From NCBI RefSeq assembly GCF_900108855.1, contig NZ_FNXY01000001.1, forward strand, positions 62,001 to 126,000: a stretch of DNA of 64,000 nt, written 5' to 3'. The notes under the pieces are model-generated. The model saw only the letters and a list, made by a program, of their open reading frames with translations. It searched no databases and was not told the DNA's origin. The translations under genes and the position numbers were made by a program. This document shows positions 35,138-46,700 of the stretch, piece by piece. Each line of letters opens with the position of its first letter. The stretch's first letter is position 1. Origin of the DNA: Dyadobacter koreensis. GTDB lineage: Bacteria > Bacteroidota > Bacteroidia > Cytophagales > Spirosomataceae.

Positions 35138-36679
35138 TCAGAAAAAACCAAGCTTGTTGCGATCATAAGAGATCAGCATATTTTTAGTCTGGCGATAATA
35201 ACCAAGCATCATTTTATGATTTTCTCGACCGAAGCCAGATTTTTTATATCCTCCGAATGGTGCATGTGCAGGATATGCATGATAGTTATTTACCCAGACC
35301 CTACCTGCCTGAATGGCACGCGGCACCTGATAGATTTCGTGCGCGTCGCGTGTCCAAACGCCCGCACCTAGCCCATAAAGTGTATCATTGGCAATCTCGA
35401 TTGCTTCTTCAACGGTTTTAAAGGTTGTAACACATGCCACGGGACCGAAAATCTCCTCCTGAAAAATCCGCATTTTGTTGTGGCCTTTAAATAAAGTCGG
35501 TTTGATGTAGTAACCGCCCGCAATTCCGTTTTCAAATATATTGGCTTCTCCGCCGCAAAGCACTTCGGCGCCTTCTTCTTTTCCTATTTTCAGATACGAA
35601 AGTATTTTTTCATACTGATCATTGGAAGCCTGAGCACCCATCATGGTAGTTGCGTCCAATGGATGACCCAATTTGATTGCTTTGGTTCGCTCGATAACGC
35701 GGCTCATAAATTTCTCGTAGATACTTTCCTGAACCAAAATCCGGGACGGACAGGTACAGACTTCTCCCTGATTTAAGGCGAACATGACTGCTCCCTCAAC
35801 CGCTTTATCAAAAAACGCATCATCTTCATCAGCAACCGAGGCAAAGAAAATATTCGGAGATTTTCCGCCGAGTTCCATCGTTACCGGGACAAGATTTTCA
35901 GAGGCATATTGCATTATCAGACGGCCGGTAGTAGTTTCACCTGTAAATGCAACTTTGGCAACTCTCGGCGAAGTCGCCAGCGGTTTTCCGGCTTCCGGTC
36001 CAAAGCCGGTAACAATATTGAGGACACCGGCCGGCAAAAGATCACCGATCAATTCCATCAAACACATAATCGACGTCGGCGTTTGTTCGGCGGGTTTGAC
36101 AACCACACAGCAACCCGAAGCAAGTGCCGGAGCTATTTTCCAGGTCGCCATTAAAAGCGGGAAATTCCATGGGATGATTTGTGCAACAACGCCCAGAGGC
36201 TCATGCAGATTTATAGAAACAGTATTTTCATCATGCTCAGAAATGCCCCCTTCTTCTGCTCGGATTACCCCGGCAAAATAGCGGAAATGGTCAACGCACA
36301 GCGGAAGATCTGCTGCTCTGGTTTCACGGATTGCCTTTCCATTATCAATGGCTTCCACAACCGCAAGATACTCTAGGTTGTCTTCGATTACCTGAGCAAT
36401 TTTCAGCATAATATTACTCCGGTATGTTGCTGCCGACTTGCCCCAGGTTTTAAATGCTTCGTGTGCCGCATCCAATGCCAGCTCAATGTCTTCTTTTCCT
36501 GACCGGGCCGCTTTGGTAAATACCTTCCCATCGATCGGTGAAAGATTATCAAAATATTCACCCTTTACCGGTGGGACAAATTTCCCGCCGATATAATTCT
36601 CATATTGTGCCTTAAAAGCAGGTCTTTGGGCAAGGGTTGAACTACTATCTGATTTGTTTTCAACTTCCAGCGTATCCAT
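35138..36679 (-). CDS. NAD-dependent aldehyde dehydrogenase (acetaldehyde type)
   Basis: The 513-residue aldehyde dehydrogenase has catalytic Cys308 in [11 protein letters not shown] and general base Glu269 in [19 protein letters not shown] near 168 is the cofactor/oxyanion region. [20 protein letters not shown] near the end is the substrate-side loop shared by the acetaldehyde dehydrogenases AldA/ExaC. It oxidises aldehydes to acids with NAD+ in the cytoplasm. The DUF779 gene downstream and the divergent AraC regulator reproduce the familiar acetaldehyde-detoxification module. The sequence cannot fix the true aldehyde. Confidence 0.94.
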   Translation of the reverse strand: MDTLEVENKSDSSSTLAQRPAFKAQYENYIGGKFVPPVKGEYFDNLSPIDGKVFTKAARSGKEDIELALDAAHEAFKTWGKSAATYRSNIMLKIAQVIEDNLEYLAVVEAIDNGKAIRETRAADLPLCVDHFRYFAGVIRAEEGGISEHDENTVSINLHEPLGVVAQIIPWNFPLLMATWKIAPALASGCCVVVKPAEQTPTSIMCLMELIGDLLPAGVLNIVTGFGPEAGKPLATSPRVAKVAFTGETTTGRLIMQYASENLVPVTMELGGKSPNIFFASVADEDDAFFDKAVEGAVMFALNQGEVCTCPSRILVQESIYEKFMSRVIERTKAIKLGHPLDATTMMGAQASNDQYEKILSYLKIGKEEGAEVLCGGEANIFENGIAGGYYIKPTLFKGHNKMRIFQEEIFGPVACVTTFKTVEEAIEIANDTLYGLGAGVWTRDAHEIYQVPRAIQAGRVWVNNYHAYPAHAPFGGYKKSGFGRENHKMMLGYYRQTKNMLISYDRNKLGFF

Positions 36680-36713
36680 AGATATATCAATTTTAATTCG
36701 TTAATAACTGATA

Positions 36714-36721
36714 CAAACTTA
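36714..36721 (-). promoter_or_regulatory. Possible -7 box for the aldehyde dehydrogenase gene
   Basis: On the minus strand TAAGTTTG matches TAnnTTTG and lies 35 bases before the ATG. No -33 TTTG occurs at normal spacing, as would suit a promoter that needs the AraC activator. Confidence 0.3.
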
Positions 36722-36898
36722 GTTTCGATTACCATTCCGGACTGGAACTATTGTTTCAAATAATAGGATAATAATCTCAAAAAAAATAAAATTTCTGTTA
36801 TATTTATACTTAATTACCCAGCGTTAAATACACAGTGACCGCAGGAAGCATCAGCACTTTTTTGATTTTAATTGTTCTCTACATCACTTCTACAAACT

Positions 36899-37834
36899 AT
36901 GCCATCCGGATTTAAGTTAAACCAAATTGAAATATCTCCTCAAAAGTCGATGAAGACGCTGGTGGAAAACCGGCGCGCATTCACGCTTCAAAATTGTGAA
37001 TTGAACGTATTCGAAACTTTGCAGGAATCGGCCCTGGTCCCGCTTACTTTTTCAGATTTTGTAGTGACCAGTATGCTGAGGGGTAAAAAAGTTATGCACT
37101 TATTTGACCAGCCCGGGTTTGACTATATGCCGGGAGAAACGGTTCTGGTTCCTGCCCATGTGACTATGAAAATTGATTTTCCGGAAGCCACTGAATCAAA
37201 CCCGACACAGTGTATTGCGCTGGCGCTTGATCAGGCCAAAATACAACAGATTGTCGACAGACTTAACGAGCAGTATCCGCGCGAGGGGCAGGATCAATTC
37301 TGGCAATTGCAACACAATCAGTATCATTTTCTGAACAATCTTGATTTGGCTCAGAGTATCAATAAATTGATCCACATCTGTTCGGGGAATTCCTTAGGAA
37401 AAGATATTCTGGCAGATCTGACGCTTCAGGAGCTTGTTGTCCATATCATTCAAACCCAGAATTTATATTCAGTACAGGACAGCTCCTATCAACAGCACGA
37501 CAATCCGCTGGCGTATGTAATCCATTATATCAGGACAAATATCGGAGAGAAAATTCAGGTTGAAGACCTCAGTGAAAAAGCATGTATGAGCCGAGCCTCG
37601 TTTTACCGGGCTTTCAAAAGGGAGTTCAATATCAGTCCGGTTGAGTTTATATTAAAAGAAAAAATTAAGAAGGCAAAATCTCTCTTATCTGATTCGCGTG
37701 CGACCATTTCAGATGTATGTTATCAACTGGGTTTTTCCGATCTGAATTATTTTGGACGGCAATTTAAAAAGTCGGAAGGAATTTCTCCGTCTCAGTACCG
37801 GCATGTGAGCGCTGCCCAGGAGGATAAGCCCTGA
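36899..37834 (+). CDS. AraC-family transcriptional regulator
   Basis: From the ATG at 36899 the protein has 311 residues; a TTG at 36872 is an alternative start. The N-terminal half is a cupin-like effector domain (AraC_N type; GETVLVPAHVTMKIDFPEA near 80). The C-terminal double helix-turn-helix runs from about 205 (ENIGEKIQVEDLSEKACM, SRASFYRAFKREFNISPVEF, then SDSRATISDVCYQLGFSDL, NYFGRQFKKSEGISPSQYR). It is divergent from the aldehyde dehydrogenase and probably activates it in response to an aldehyde. Confidence 0.93.
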   Translation: MPSGFKLNQIEISPQKSMKTLVENRRAFTLQNCELNVFETLQESALVPLTFSDFVVTSMLRGKKVMHLFDQPGFDYMPGETVLVPAHVTMKIDFPEATESNPTQCIALALDQAKIQQIVDRLNEQYPREGQDQFWQLQHNQYHFLNNLDLAQSINKLIHICSGNSLGKDILADLTLQELVVHIIQTQNLYSVQDSSYQQHDNPLAYVIHYIRTNIGEKIQVEDLSEKACMSRASFYRAFKREFNISPVEFILKEKIKKAKSLLSDSRATISDVCYQLGFSDLNYFGRQFKKSEGISPSQYRHVSAAQEDKP

Positions 37835-37861
37835 TGACCATGCCTTTCTTAATTTAACATT

Positions 37862-40666
37862 TTAACGTTTCTCAGGGTCCTGCTTTTTTAATGATTTGAT
37901 ATATAAAGTCACTGACTCGATGTCTGTTTCAGAAAGTATCCCGACAAACGAAGGCATTTCCTCGTTATACCCCTTCACGATTTTCACAGAAGGAGTCAAA
38001 ATAGATTCTCTTATATACTTCTCATCAGCGATACCGATGGATCCATCCTCAAAATGCCGCTCGGATTTATAAAGGTTTTGAAACGGAGGTCCATACATTC
38101 CCTTCGTGACAAGTCCTGCAGAATGACAGCCCGCACAAGCCATTTTCTGAAAAATATCTTTTCCGTTTTCCACCGAAGCAGTCAGTTCTTTTCTTGATTC
38201 TGGCTCTGGCTGACCTTTTTTCTTTTCCAGAAGCGAGAGGTCGACGTTTTTAAAATCACCTCCCTGTGCCTTTAAATCGGACAAATTATTAATGGTAAAC
38301 CAGAAACGATCGCTGCTTATTTTGCCATCGGAAGCCTTTATCCGATAGGCCACTTCCATTTGCATAACTTCCTGCATATCCGGCACCAGTAACAACACCT
38401 TTTTACGATCCGAAGAAAGGTAGACACCTGCAACATCGAGTGTTTCTTCGCCGGAAGTTCCGTCCAGTTTAAAATGTCCCGAACCATATTCTTCGGTCCT
38501 TTTGTAATTCCATCTTTTAACAGCAAAATCCGAGACACTTAAATTCGCGTCCAGCGCCGTATCAAACCCGAGCACAATCCCTTGTCTGGCCGCCTGAAAC
38601 TGATTGGGCAGGTACATTGGTTTTCCTGTATACCGAAGCCGCAGCAGTGCGCTGATCCCTTTTGAACTTGATCCCCAAAGGTTAAATCCGGTCACATACA
38701 ACTGTCCGTCGACCGGATTCATCGCTCCCTTTGACGTCGGAGCAGGATAATCTGCCTGAATAAAACTAACTCCACCTTGTGTGATTTTAGCCGCACTATC
38801 GATCAGCACCCGGAAAAGACCCGGATGAGCAAATGAAAAATGGATCAGATTTTCATTCAATGGTCCCATTTTATTTCCCGTAATCCACACCTGACTGATG
38901 CTTGACCGGTCTGCTCTGTGAGGAATCCAGGTCAGAGGCGGAGCAATGGGTGGATTGTCTTTTCGATGCGCCGAAGCTGGAACACCATAGTAGTCTCCTT
39001 TTTTTATTAGATAAATAGGTGTAGACGGTACAAAATTACCTTGTTGATCCGATGCCGTGAGTGTTCCCTTTTCCGGATGCATGCCAATGTACGGGCCTCT
39101 TAAACCCGTAGCTATAACTTCAAAACTTCGTCCGTCGGGCAAAATTTTCAGTATCGTTCCATTGTGTTTGGAGCCGGCCCTAAATCCTTTCGCAATCTGT
39201 GAGGTTACCCCCGGTCCATTACTTTGGGTCCCGCCTTTGGCAACATAAAAACTACCATCCGGTCCATAAACCATATCCGCCGCCCATTCACGAGACTCGG
39301 GCGACTGGACAACAACATTTGAAAAGTTCTCATAATAATCTGCTTCCCCATCATTATTCAAATCATGAAGCCGCACAATTCCTTCCCTGCCAAAAACATA
39401 AACCGTATCACGCACAACCTCGATACTCATCGGCTCGTGCAGTCCGGAAGCGAATCTTTTCCAGCGAATATTTTTCAAATTTTTATCGATCCCCTCAATC
39501 ATCCAGACATCTCCTTCAAAAGTTACCCCAGCGGCATGACCACTGTCGTAAAACGAAATATCGGCCAGCCTGACGTTCCTTTTCCATGGATTATTCAGCG
39601 GAAGTGTCAGCTTATCTGTAACATAAGCGGCAGTGTCCGGAGCACTTTCGCCCGAGGTCGTAACCGTTTGAGCCCAGTGGGGCTGCCCGCCCTTTTTAAA
39701 ATCGGGAAACGCTGTATGTTTCTTTTTACATAATTTTTCAAATGCCTTTTTTTTACTGGCTGGTCCCTTCCAGATCAGGATCGTGCCCTCTTCTTTTTTA
39801 GACGCTGATGAGATCCGAACGGTGAGGTAGCGGTTATTATTTACCTCCGGCTGCATATCCAGACTTCCCTTCCCAAGCACTGCCACAGCCGTAACCGTAT
39901 CTTTGCTGGACCCGTGATAGATGAATGCAATCTTCCCCTTTACTTCACCGGCAGACGCGTCAGTGATTTCTGCGGCTGTTAGATATAACTCCTTATCCGC
40001 ATTTTCAATTTGAATTTTTCTCACGAAAGCCGTTTCGTTTTCAAAACGCATACTTTCTGGCATTTCAAAGATTGAAGCCTTTCCCACATTGTAGTGAAGT
40101 ACCGATTTTCTACCATATACGTACACACCGTTCCACCGCGCTTTTTCGGGAGGCATAGCGCCCCATTTAATTTCATTGGCTATTTCGGGTTCCTCTCGAG
40201 GGTCTTTAAAATCAGGTTTCCCCTCAGACCATCCTGCATAGGAACCCGTCGCGATTTTCGGGTCTCCTGTAACGGTCGTTATTTTATTGTTTTTATTAAA
40301 AAAGTCTTTATAAGAAATCTGCGCCATCAGTACCATCGGGAGAAATTTGCCCGTCCAGCCGACAGACCAGCGAAGCAGATCAGTATCAAAGCAAGCATAC
40401 GCGCTGTCACCAAGCTGTAAGGCTAGCGACCGGGCTGAAATATTATCATTTGGGAAATGAGAACCCAGTTTTCGAGCATCAAGCGATGTGGAAATGAACG
40501 GAAAATCCGGCTCAACAAAAGGATTAAGTTGCAGTGAGTCTGCATGTACAGTACCTGAATTATTTTTATCGGTGTAAGCCGTCAGGATAAAGCCTGAGCC
40601 CAGTAGAATGATAAGAAGAATGAGCCCACCAATATATTTTTTACTCAAACCCAAAATATTGAACAT
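37862..40666 (-). CDS. Exported propeller/cytochrome c protein (sorbosone dehydrogenase-like)
   Basis: This very large exported protein of 934 residues has an N-terminal membrane anchor (about 12-32). Residues about 50-300 recall the DUF6797 family (NDNISARSLALQLGDSAYACF), from memory. Residues about 350-700 form a six-bladed propeller like glucose/sorbosone dehydrogenases (EPMSIEVVRDTVYVFGREGI, YGPDGSFYVAKGG). The C-terminal cytochrome c domain carries the haem motif CAGCH starting at Cys844, with a probable axial methionine in EEMPSFVGILSETD. It should pass electrons from a sugar or other organic substrate. It is transcribed alone. Confidence 0.86.
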   Translation of the reverse strand: MFNILGLSKKYIGGLILLIILLGSGFILTAYTDKNNSGTVHADSLQLNPFVEPDFPFISTSLDARKLGSHFPNDNISARSLALQLGDSAYACFDTDLLRWSVGWTGKFLPMVLMAQISYKDFFNKNNKITTVTGDPKIATGSYAGWSEGKPDFKDPREEPEIANEIKWGAMPPEKARWNGVYVYGRKSVLHYNVGKASIFEMPESMRFENETAFVRKIQIENADKELYLTAAEITDASAGEVKGKIAFIYHGSSKDTVTAVAVLGKGSLDMQPEVNNNRYLTVRISSASKKEEGTILIWKGPASKKKAFEKLCKKKHTAFPDFKKGGQPHWAQTVTTSGESAPDTAAYVTDKLTLPLNNPWKRNVRLADISFYDSGHAAGVTFEGDVWMIEGIDKNLKNIRWKRFASGLHEPMSIEVVRDTVYVFGREGIVRLHDLNNDGEADYYENFSNVVVQSPESREWAADMVYGPDGSFYVAKGGTQSNGPGVTSQIAKGFRAGSKHNGTILKILPDGRSFEVIATGLRGPYIGMHPEKGTLTASDQQGNFVPSTPIYLIKKGDYYGVPASAHRKDNPPIAPPLTWIPHRADRSSISQVWITGNKMGPLNENLIHFSFAHPGLFRVLIDSAAKITQGGVSFIQADYPAPTSKGAMNPVDGQLYVTGFNLWGSSSKGISALLRLRYTGKPMYLPNQFQAARQGIVLGFDTALDANLSVSDFAVKRWNYKRTEEYGSGHFKLDGTSGEETLDVAGVYLSSDRKKVLLLVPDMQEVMQMEVAYRIKASDGKISSDRFWFTINNLSDLKAQGGDFKNVDLSLLEKKKGQPEPESRKELTASVENGKDIFQKMACAGCHSAGLVTKGMYGPPFQNLYKSERHFEDGSIGIADEKYIRESILTPSVKIVKGYNEEMPSFVGILSETDIESVTLYIKSLKKQDPEKR

Positions 40667-41100
40667 ACTTTTCCTTTAATAATTTCTTTAAAATGTTACA
40701 TAGCCAGATGTCTGCTTAAAATGACTCTCAGCTAGCACTTTTATCAAGACGAAACTTTTACCTCAGTACATGGACATCATCGTGAATTTATGCTGATAAG
40801 ATGAAAGGGAATGGACAAAACGAAGGTCAGTCTTTCACAGTCTGCGAAATATTTCCGATTTGCGCCGTGGCGTTCTGTTAATATCGTTGCGAAGTGATCT
40901 ACCAGCGTCGAATTGTGTCCCATATAACGGACTCGCTGCCCGTTTCTAGTCACCGAAATAGATTGAGGAATTCAGGATGGAAGCCTCGGGGAATTGTTTC
41001 GTTTTCTGCCAAAAACGAATAAGTCATGTTAAATTGCACAGCCATTTTTTAAGGATTTAGGATTGTGTTGCAATTTTAACTGATTATGTAATAAAAAACG
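40667..41100. other. Intergenic region
   Basis: About 430 bases between two minus-strand genes contain no convincing gene. An 8-base stem, TTCGTTTT (40998-41005) with AAAACGAA (41012-41019), lies about 80 bases past the phosphatase-family stop but has no T run. Confidence 0.5.
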
Positions 41101-42129
41101 TCAAAAACCCGATAAAATCGTAGAACTCTCCGACTTTTTCACTGCCAGTAAAGGATCGATTTTTACAGCGTCAGATTTAATCAGACTCCATTGAAATCTG
41201 GCACTGACAGGATGATGATCAGAAAGGGGCTGACCGGATTTGTTGGTAAATAAAATGTTCTCGAGCTTGTAATCCCGTATCCTAAGGATCAGGTCTTTAC
41301 TACCCCGAAAGAGAATTTTATCAATGGTTTCGCAGGAATCAGTTACTGACAGAATATCATCATTGGGGAACGCACGCGAAATTTCATGACATATACTTCT
41401 GTTCTTTTTTAAAAGCCAGACATCTTCAAGATTATTTTCAGTATTTAAAATTCCAACGTTATCATAGAAATAACTATAATGAGCATTGAGATCGCCCATG
41501 ACGACCACAGCGTTTTCAGGGGAATTTTTTTTGATATAGGCCGATAATTGCAGCATATTTTTTCTGCGTGCCTCAGCGGCGGAACGATGGTTGTAGGCGT
41601 TCGCATGTACGTTGTAAAAATCAATAAAAACGTTCTTGGCCACTTCAATACTGCTGTACGAAAAGCCCTTAGGTGTGAAGCAGTCAGCTCCCGTACAGTC
41701 TTGCCATTTAATGCGTCTGACCTTATGCACCGGATATTTCGAAAGCGTATTCAACCCGTCACCGAATGGAATTTTCCCTTTTGTGCTCGTTCGAAACGGA
41801 TGAAGATTTCCTTTTTCGTATAGATATTTATTGTAGTTGAAATCTTCCTGTACATGCGCGATATCAAACCTGTTAAGAATCCTTCCGATTTCTGCAATGC
41901 TTGAAGATCGTTCTGTGACGGCGCTGGAAATAATTCCTGGAAGCCCTGCCACATTGTAAGTAATTACTGAAAATTCGCCTGCTTCCGCGCTTTTCAGGGC
42001 TGAGTCTTTAATGGAATGGCTGGATGCCGAACCGCTGGTTGATCCTGAACTTGTCCAGAAAAAGACCAAAATAAACAAAGCACATACCGTGAGTCTGTTA
42101 TACCTGTTTTTCGTAAAATAGGAAAGCAT
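41101..42129 (-). CDS. Endonuclease/exonuclease/phosphatase family protein, exported
   Basis: From the ATG at 42129 the protein has 342 residues with an N-terminal hydrophobic export segment (LTVCALFILVFFWTSSG). The EEP fold follows from about residue 55: ITYNVAGLPG at the start, HVQEDFNY with the metal-binding Glu, NVHANAYNH, VVMGDLNAHYSYF with the catalytic Asp/Asn, and LSDHHPVSARF at the end. Exported bacterial members include sphingomyelinase-like phosphodiesterases and nucleases; the motif order does not distinguish them. It is divergent from the GDSL-like gene. Confidence 0.88.
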   Translation of the reverse strand: MLSYFTKNRYNRLTVCALFILVFFWTSSGSTSGSASSHSIKDSALKSAEAGEFSVITYNVAGLPGIISSAVTERSSSIAEIGRILNRFDIAHVQEDFNYNKYLYEKGNLHPFRTSTKGKIPFGDGLNTLSKYPVHKVRRIKWQDCTGADCFTPKGFSYSSIEVAKNVFIDFYNVHANAYNHRSAAEARRKNMLQLSAYIKKNSPENAVVVMGDLNAHYSYFYDNVGILNTENNLEDVWLLKKNRSICHEISRAFPNDDILSVTDSCETIDKILFRGSKDLILRIRDYKLENILFTNKSGQPLSDHHPVSARFQWSLIKSDAVKIDPLLAVKKSESSTILSGF

Positions 42130-42377
42130 GTTTTTATTCGTAGTTGGTCTGCGAATGTACAATCCGGATATGAACAGCATTAACTACAAACATTATTGAA
42201 TTGTTAAATATCACTTTAGCTAGTCTATGCGAACAAATTCAAGTTCCAAATCAACTGTATTTTGTTAAACGGCATAATCCTGACAGTAGGAATTATAATC
42301 ATGAAGGCTTTTGGCTGTGTATAAATATTTTAGTTTCTCTATTTTTTCGCCGAAAGTTTACATTTAAATTTCCTTGC

Positions 42378-43631
42378 ATGACACACGTAAGAGTTCCGAC
42401 CGCTTCTGCTTGTTTTTTTCTAGTTTTTATATCACTGCTGGTCGGGCCGGTTGTTGCCCAAAATAAGCCCTCACCTCAGGGAGAAAAATCAGTTTCTACT
42501 TTCGGTTTGAAAGATGGAGATCGGGTGGTTTTCCTGGGAAACTCCGTTTTTGAAAATGACTTTGAATTTGGATACCTGGAACTCGCGTTGACAACCCGTT
42601 TTGCAGATAAATTTGTAACGTTCAGAAACTTAGGCTGGACGGGAGACAATGTGTTCGGAGATGCCAGGAGTACATTTACAAATCCGCCGACGGCTTATCA
42701 GCATTTAATTCAAAATATTGTCAAAACGCAGCCAACAGTCGTCTTTCTGGCTTATGGTGGTGTGGAAGCGCAGGAGGGCCAGGCAGGGCTCGCTCGTTTT
42801 AAGGACGGATTAAATAACCTACTTAATAAAATAGATTCTTTGGGGGCAAGAACCATTTTACTTTCACCTATACCCGTCATGAGTACGGATTCTTCCCTTA
42901 GAGCGGCCAAACGTAACGCTGACATCGAATTGTATGCTTCTGAAATCACAAAGATTGCTTCACAGCGGGGAAAACAATTTGTTGATTTGTACAATCCCAT
43001 TCTTCAAATAAGTAAGCAATCGGTCATCACAGAAAACGGAATACATCTCAACGAAGCAGGATATTATTATCTGGCTAAAATTCTTGAAAATGGTCTGGGG
43101 TTGAAATCCAACCAAACGCCGGTTTCAATTATTCTCTCGAAGCAGACAATTGAAACTTCTCCAAACATCAAAAAGCTGAACGAAACAAATGAACTCGCCG
43201 CGCTGAAATTCACAATTAATCAGCCTTACCTGCCCTTGCCTGCACCGAAATCTGGAGAACAAGTAAGTGACACGCCTCAGTTATTTAGAATTTCGGGTCT
43301 GAAAAAAGGATTTTATACCCTTAAGGAAGATGGGTTTGATCTGGTCACTGCCTCGGCAAAAGATTGGGAAAAAGGGGTTGCAGTTAGAAACGGGGCTGAT
43401 TTCAATCAGGCCAACCTTTTAAAAGAAATGATTGAGAAAAAAAATGACCTTTTCTTTTTTCAATACCGGCCGATAAATGAAACTTATATCATAGGATTCA
43501 GAGCTTACGAACAAGGGAAACATGTTAAAGATCTTGACGATCAAAGCATTCTGATCAAATTCCTGGAAAGTCAGATTGCCCTGGAACGGTTACCCAAATC
43601 TCATGTATATCAATTTTCCGTTTTGAAATGA
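42378..43631 (+). CDS. Exported SGNH/GDSL-type protein
   Basis: From the ATG at 42378 the product has 417 residues with a signal peptide (SACFFLVFISLLVGPVVAQ). Block I reads FLGNSVFEND, with Asn in place of the usual Asp of the GDS motif, and the late block reads ENGIHLNEAGY, with Asn where DxxH proteins have Asp. NLGWTGDNVFGDARSTF near 70 and VFLAYGGVEAQEGQAGL near 110 are typical of the GDSL proteins next to haem CxxCH proteins in Bacteroidota. It lies 98 bases before that gene. Hydrolytic activity is uncertain; if active it would act on acetylated sugars. Confidence 0.86.
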   Translation: MTHVRVPTASACFFLVFISLLVGPVVAQNKPSPQGEKSVSTFGLKDGDRVVFLGNSVFENDFEFGYLELALTTRFADKFVTFRNLGWTGDNVFGDARSTFTNPPTAYQHLIQNIVKTQPTVVFLAYGGVEAQEGQAGLARFKDGLNNLLNKIDSLGARTILLSPIPVMSTDSSLRAAKRNADIELYASEITKIASQRGKQFVDLYNPILQISKQSVITENGIHLNEAGYYYLAKILENGLGLKSNQTPVSIILSKQTIETSPNIKKLNETNELAALKFTINQPYLPLPAPKSGEQVSDTPQLFRISGLKKGFYTLKEDGFDLVTASAKDWEKGVAVRNGADFNQANLLKEMIEKKNDLFFFQYRPINETYIIGFRAYEQGKHVKDLDDQSILIKFLESQIALERLPKSHVYQFSVLK

Positions 43632-43729
43632 CCAGAAAGTTTCAGACCAAAAAGTCTCCGGGAGACAGTCACTATTTATTTTAAATAAAGCAACGCCGGG
43701 ACATTTCGCCGCGGTTAATAGCAAAACAT

Positions 43730-46700
43730 ATGAGGTCATTAAAATTTACCAAAGCACTTTACGGAACCATTATCATTCCCATGGTTCTTCTCACAACTTC
43801 ATCCGTCCGGCAGGCATCTATAAAAGAAGATCCTGATCCCGACATTCAGAAAGAACTTGCTTCCTTCCAAGTCGCAGACGGGTTCGAAGTTACACTTTGG
43901 GCGGCAGAGCCACTTGTTGCCAAACCAATTCAGATGAACTGGGATGCAGACGGACGTTTATGGGTTGTAAGCAGCACCGCCTATCCGCATTTGAAAACGG
44001 GCGAAGAAGCCAACGACAAGATTTTTGTTATTGAAGACACTGACGGTGACGGCAAGGCGGACAAAACTACTGTTTTTGCAGAAGGCCTTCTTACTCCGAC
44101 AGGAATTCTACCGGGAGACGGAGGAGTTTATGTCGCCAATTCCACGGAAATACTACACTTTTCTGATACAGACGGAGATGGTAAAGCTGATAAAAAACGT
44201 AGAATATTACATGGTTTCGGGACGGGTGATGCTCACCATTTGATCCATACGTTTCGCTGGGGACCAGAAGGAAGAATGTACTTCAATCAGTCTATATATA
44301 TTTTCAGCCACGTAGAAACACCATTTGGTGTGAAACGTCTGGAAGCTGGTGGAGTCTGGAAACTAAACCCGAAATCACTTGAACTGGATGTCTATGCCAG
44401 GGGTGGCATCAACTTCTGGGGGTTACAATTTGACCGTTGGGGGCAGTCGTTTTTAACGGATGGAGCTGGCGGGGAAGGGATTAATTATGCTTTTCCGGGC
44501 GCTGCGTTTGCGGCAACCCAAGGTGCGGAAAGAATTATTCGTGGCCTTAATCCGGGGCAACCGAAACATAGTGGCCTGGACGTGGTATCGGGAAGCCATT
44601 TGCCGAAGGAATGGCAGGGAAGAATGATCACAAATGATTTCAGGGCGAATCGCATCAACAGTTTCAAGCTGGAAGAACAAGGTAGCGGCTATGCATCAAA
44701 ACAAATGGAAGATTTGATGTGGACCGACAACGTCGCATTTCGTCCGGTTGATATCAATGTTGGCCCGGATGGCGCAATTTATGTTGCAGACTGGTACAAC
44801 CCAATCATCCAGCATGGTGAAGTTGACTTTTTTGATCCAAGACGTGATCAGGAGCACGGTCGGATCTGGCGCGTAACCGCCAAAAAAAGTCCATTGACGA
44901 AGGTGCAGAAACTGAACAATGCTCCCCTATCTTCACTTTTTGAGGCGCTGAAAGCTTCTGAGGATTTGACCCGTTCCAATGCGAAGCAGGTACTCAAAGA
45001 GCGCGGAGCAAAGCAGGTCATTTCCGGCTTGCAACAGTGGGTTGACAATCTGGATAAGAAAGAGGCGAACTACGAGCACAATTTACTGGAAGCCCTATGG
45101 GTCTTTCAAGCACTTGACACGGTAAACGAACCGCTGTTGACCAGCCTTTTAAACGCTGAAAGTCATAATGCCCGTTCCTCTGCATTACGCACGCTCCAGG
45201 CCTGGGGTGAAAAAATTGCCAACGTTCCCGCAATACTTGAAAAAATGGTGAGCGACAAACATGCCCAGGTACGTCTGGAAGCTGTTATCGCACTTCGCAA
45301 ATTGAAAACGGCCGAAGCCTCCCGTACAGCATTAAAGGCTCTTGACCTTCCGATGGACGAATTTCTGGACTTTGCCCTTTGGCAAACGGTTCGCGACCTG
45401 CAGCCGCAATGGATGGCAAGATTGAAAGCGGAACCCGATTTTTTTGCCGATGCGAAAAAATCCGTTTTTGCTTTAAAATCGGTCAGTACACCCGAAGCAG
45501 TTTCCTTGCTAATTAAAATTTATCAGAAACGCCTGGTTCCTTCGGAGTATCAAAAAGACGTTGTCAGCGCTATCGCCAAATCAGGCACTGTCGCAGATTT
45601 GAATATGCTATTGGATTTTGCAATTCAAAATAAAGATAAAAGTTTGATCTTGCAGTTGAACGCACTGGAAGACGCTGCCCGTCAACGAAAACTACAACCA
45701 GATAAAAATCCTGATCGCATTGCAACACTAATTGAGAATGAAGACGAGACCGTAAGTTTGGCAGCAATCCGCTTGATTGGCTTATGGAAACTCGAATCAC
45801 TCAGTGAACGTCTCACAAATCTTATCAAAACAGGAAATATCGCTTCGAAAAAAACAGCACTGTCATCTTTGGCATCGATTGACCAGGCAAAGGCACTACA
45901 ATTGGTTACCACTATGACTGGCCCAAAAAATACGCCGGAAGTAAGAGTCATTTCTACCGCACAATTGTCTGCTTTCAACCCTACGGAAGCTGCCCGTATC
46001 GGTACAGAACTGATGAGAACATTGCCTGTGGATGTAGATATGTCTGACATTTTCATTGCTCTAATTGGGAACAAAGCCGGAACAGAAGCCTTAACTGCGG
46101 CAATCAATTCTAAAAAGATCCCGGAAGTTATTGCAAAAAAAGGCCGGCAGCTTGTACAGACCCGGGTAATGTGGACCCGGCAAAGACAGACCGACGTGCT
46201 TGCGCTTAAAGAAGCGCTTGAAGAATCTGGTGGAGCAATGCCTGCGGCGAAGATGTCGCAGGAACTTAATGACCGCGATATTGCAGGTCTGGCGAAAGTA
46301 ATCAGCGAAAAAGCAGATCCAGAAAAAGGCGAACTGATTTTTAGAAAAGCTGAGGTAAATTGTACCTCTTGTCATGCAATCGGTGGCGCAGGCGGTCGCA
46401 TAGGCCCCGACCTTAGCAGCCTAGGGACAAGTTCACCTGCCGAAACGATTATTCGGTCGGTCCTTTATCCAAATTTATCTATTAAAGAGGGTTATGACCT
46501 AAAACGCGTATTGAAAAAAGACGGCAGTGAAATGCTGGGATATCTGGCCAGTGACGGAGCGTCAGAAATCGTGATCCGCGACGTTACGGGTAAAGAAATT
46601 TCAATACCCAAAAGCCAGGTTGAGCTGACGGAAAAAGTCCCAGGATCTTTAATGCCTCCTGGCTTGACCGCATCACTGGACCAGCAGGAATTTATTAACC

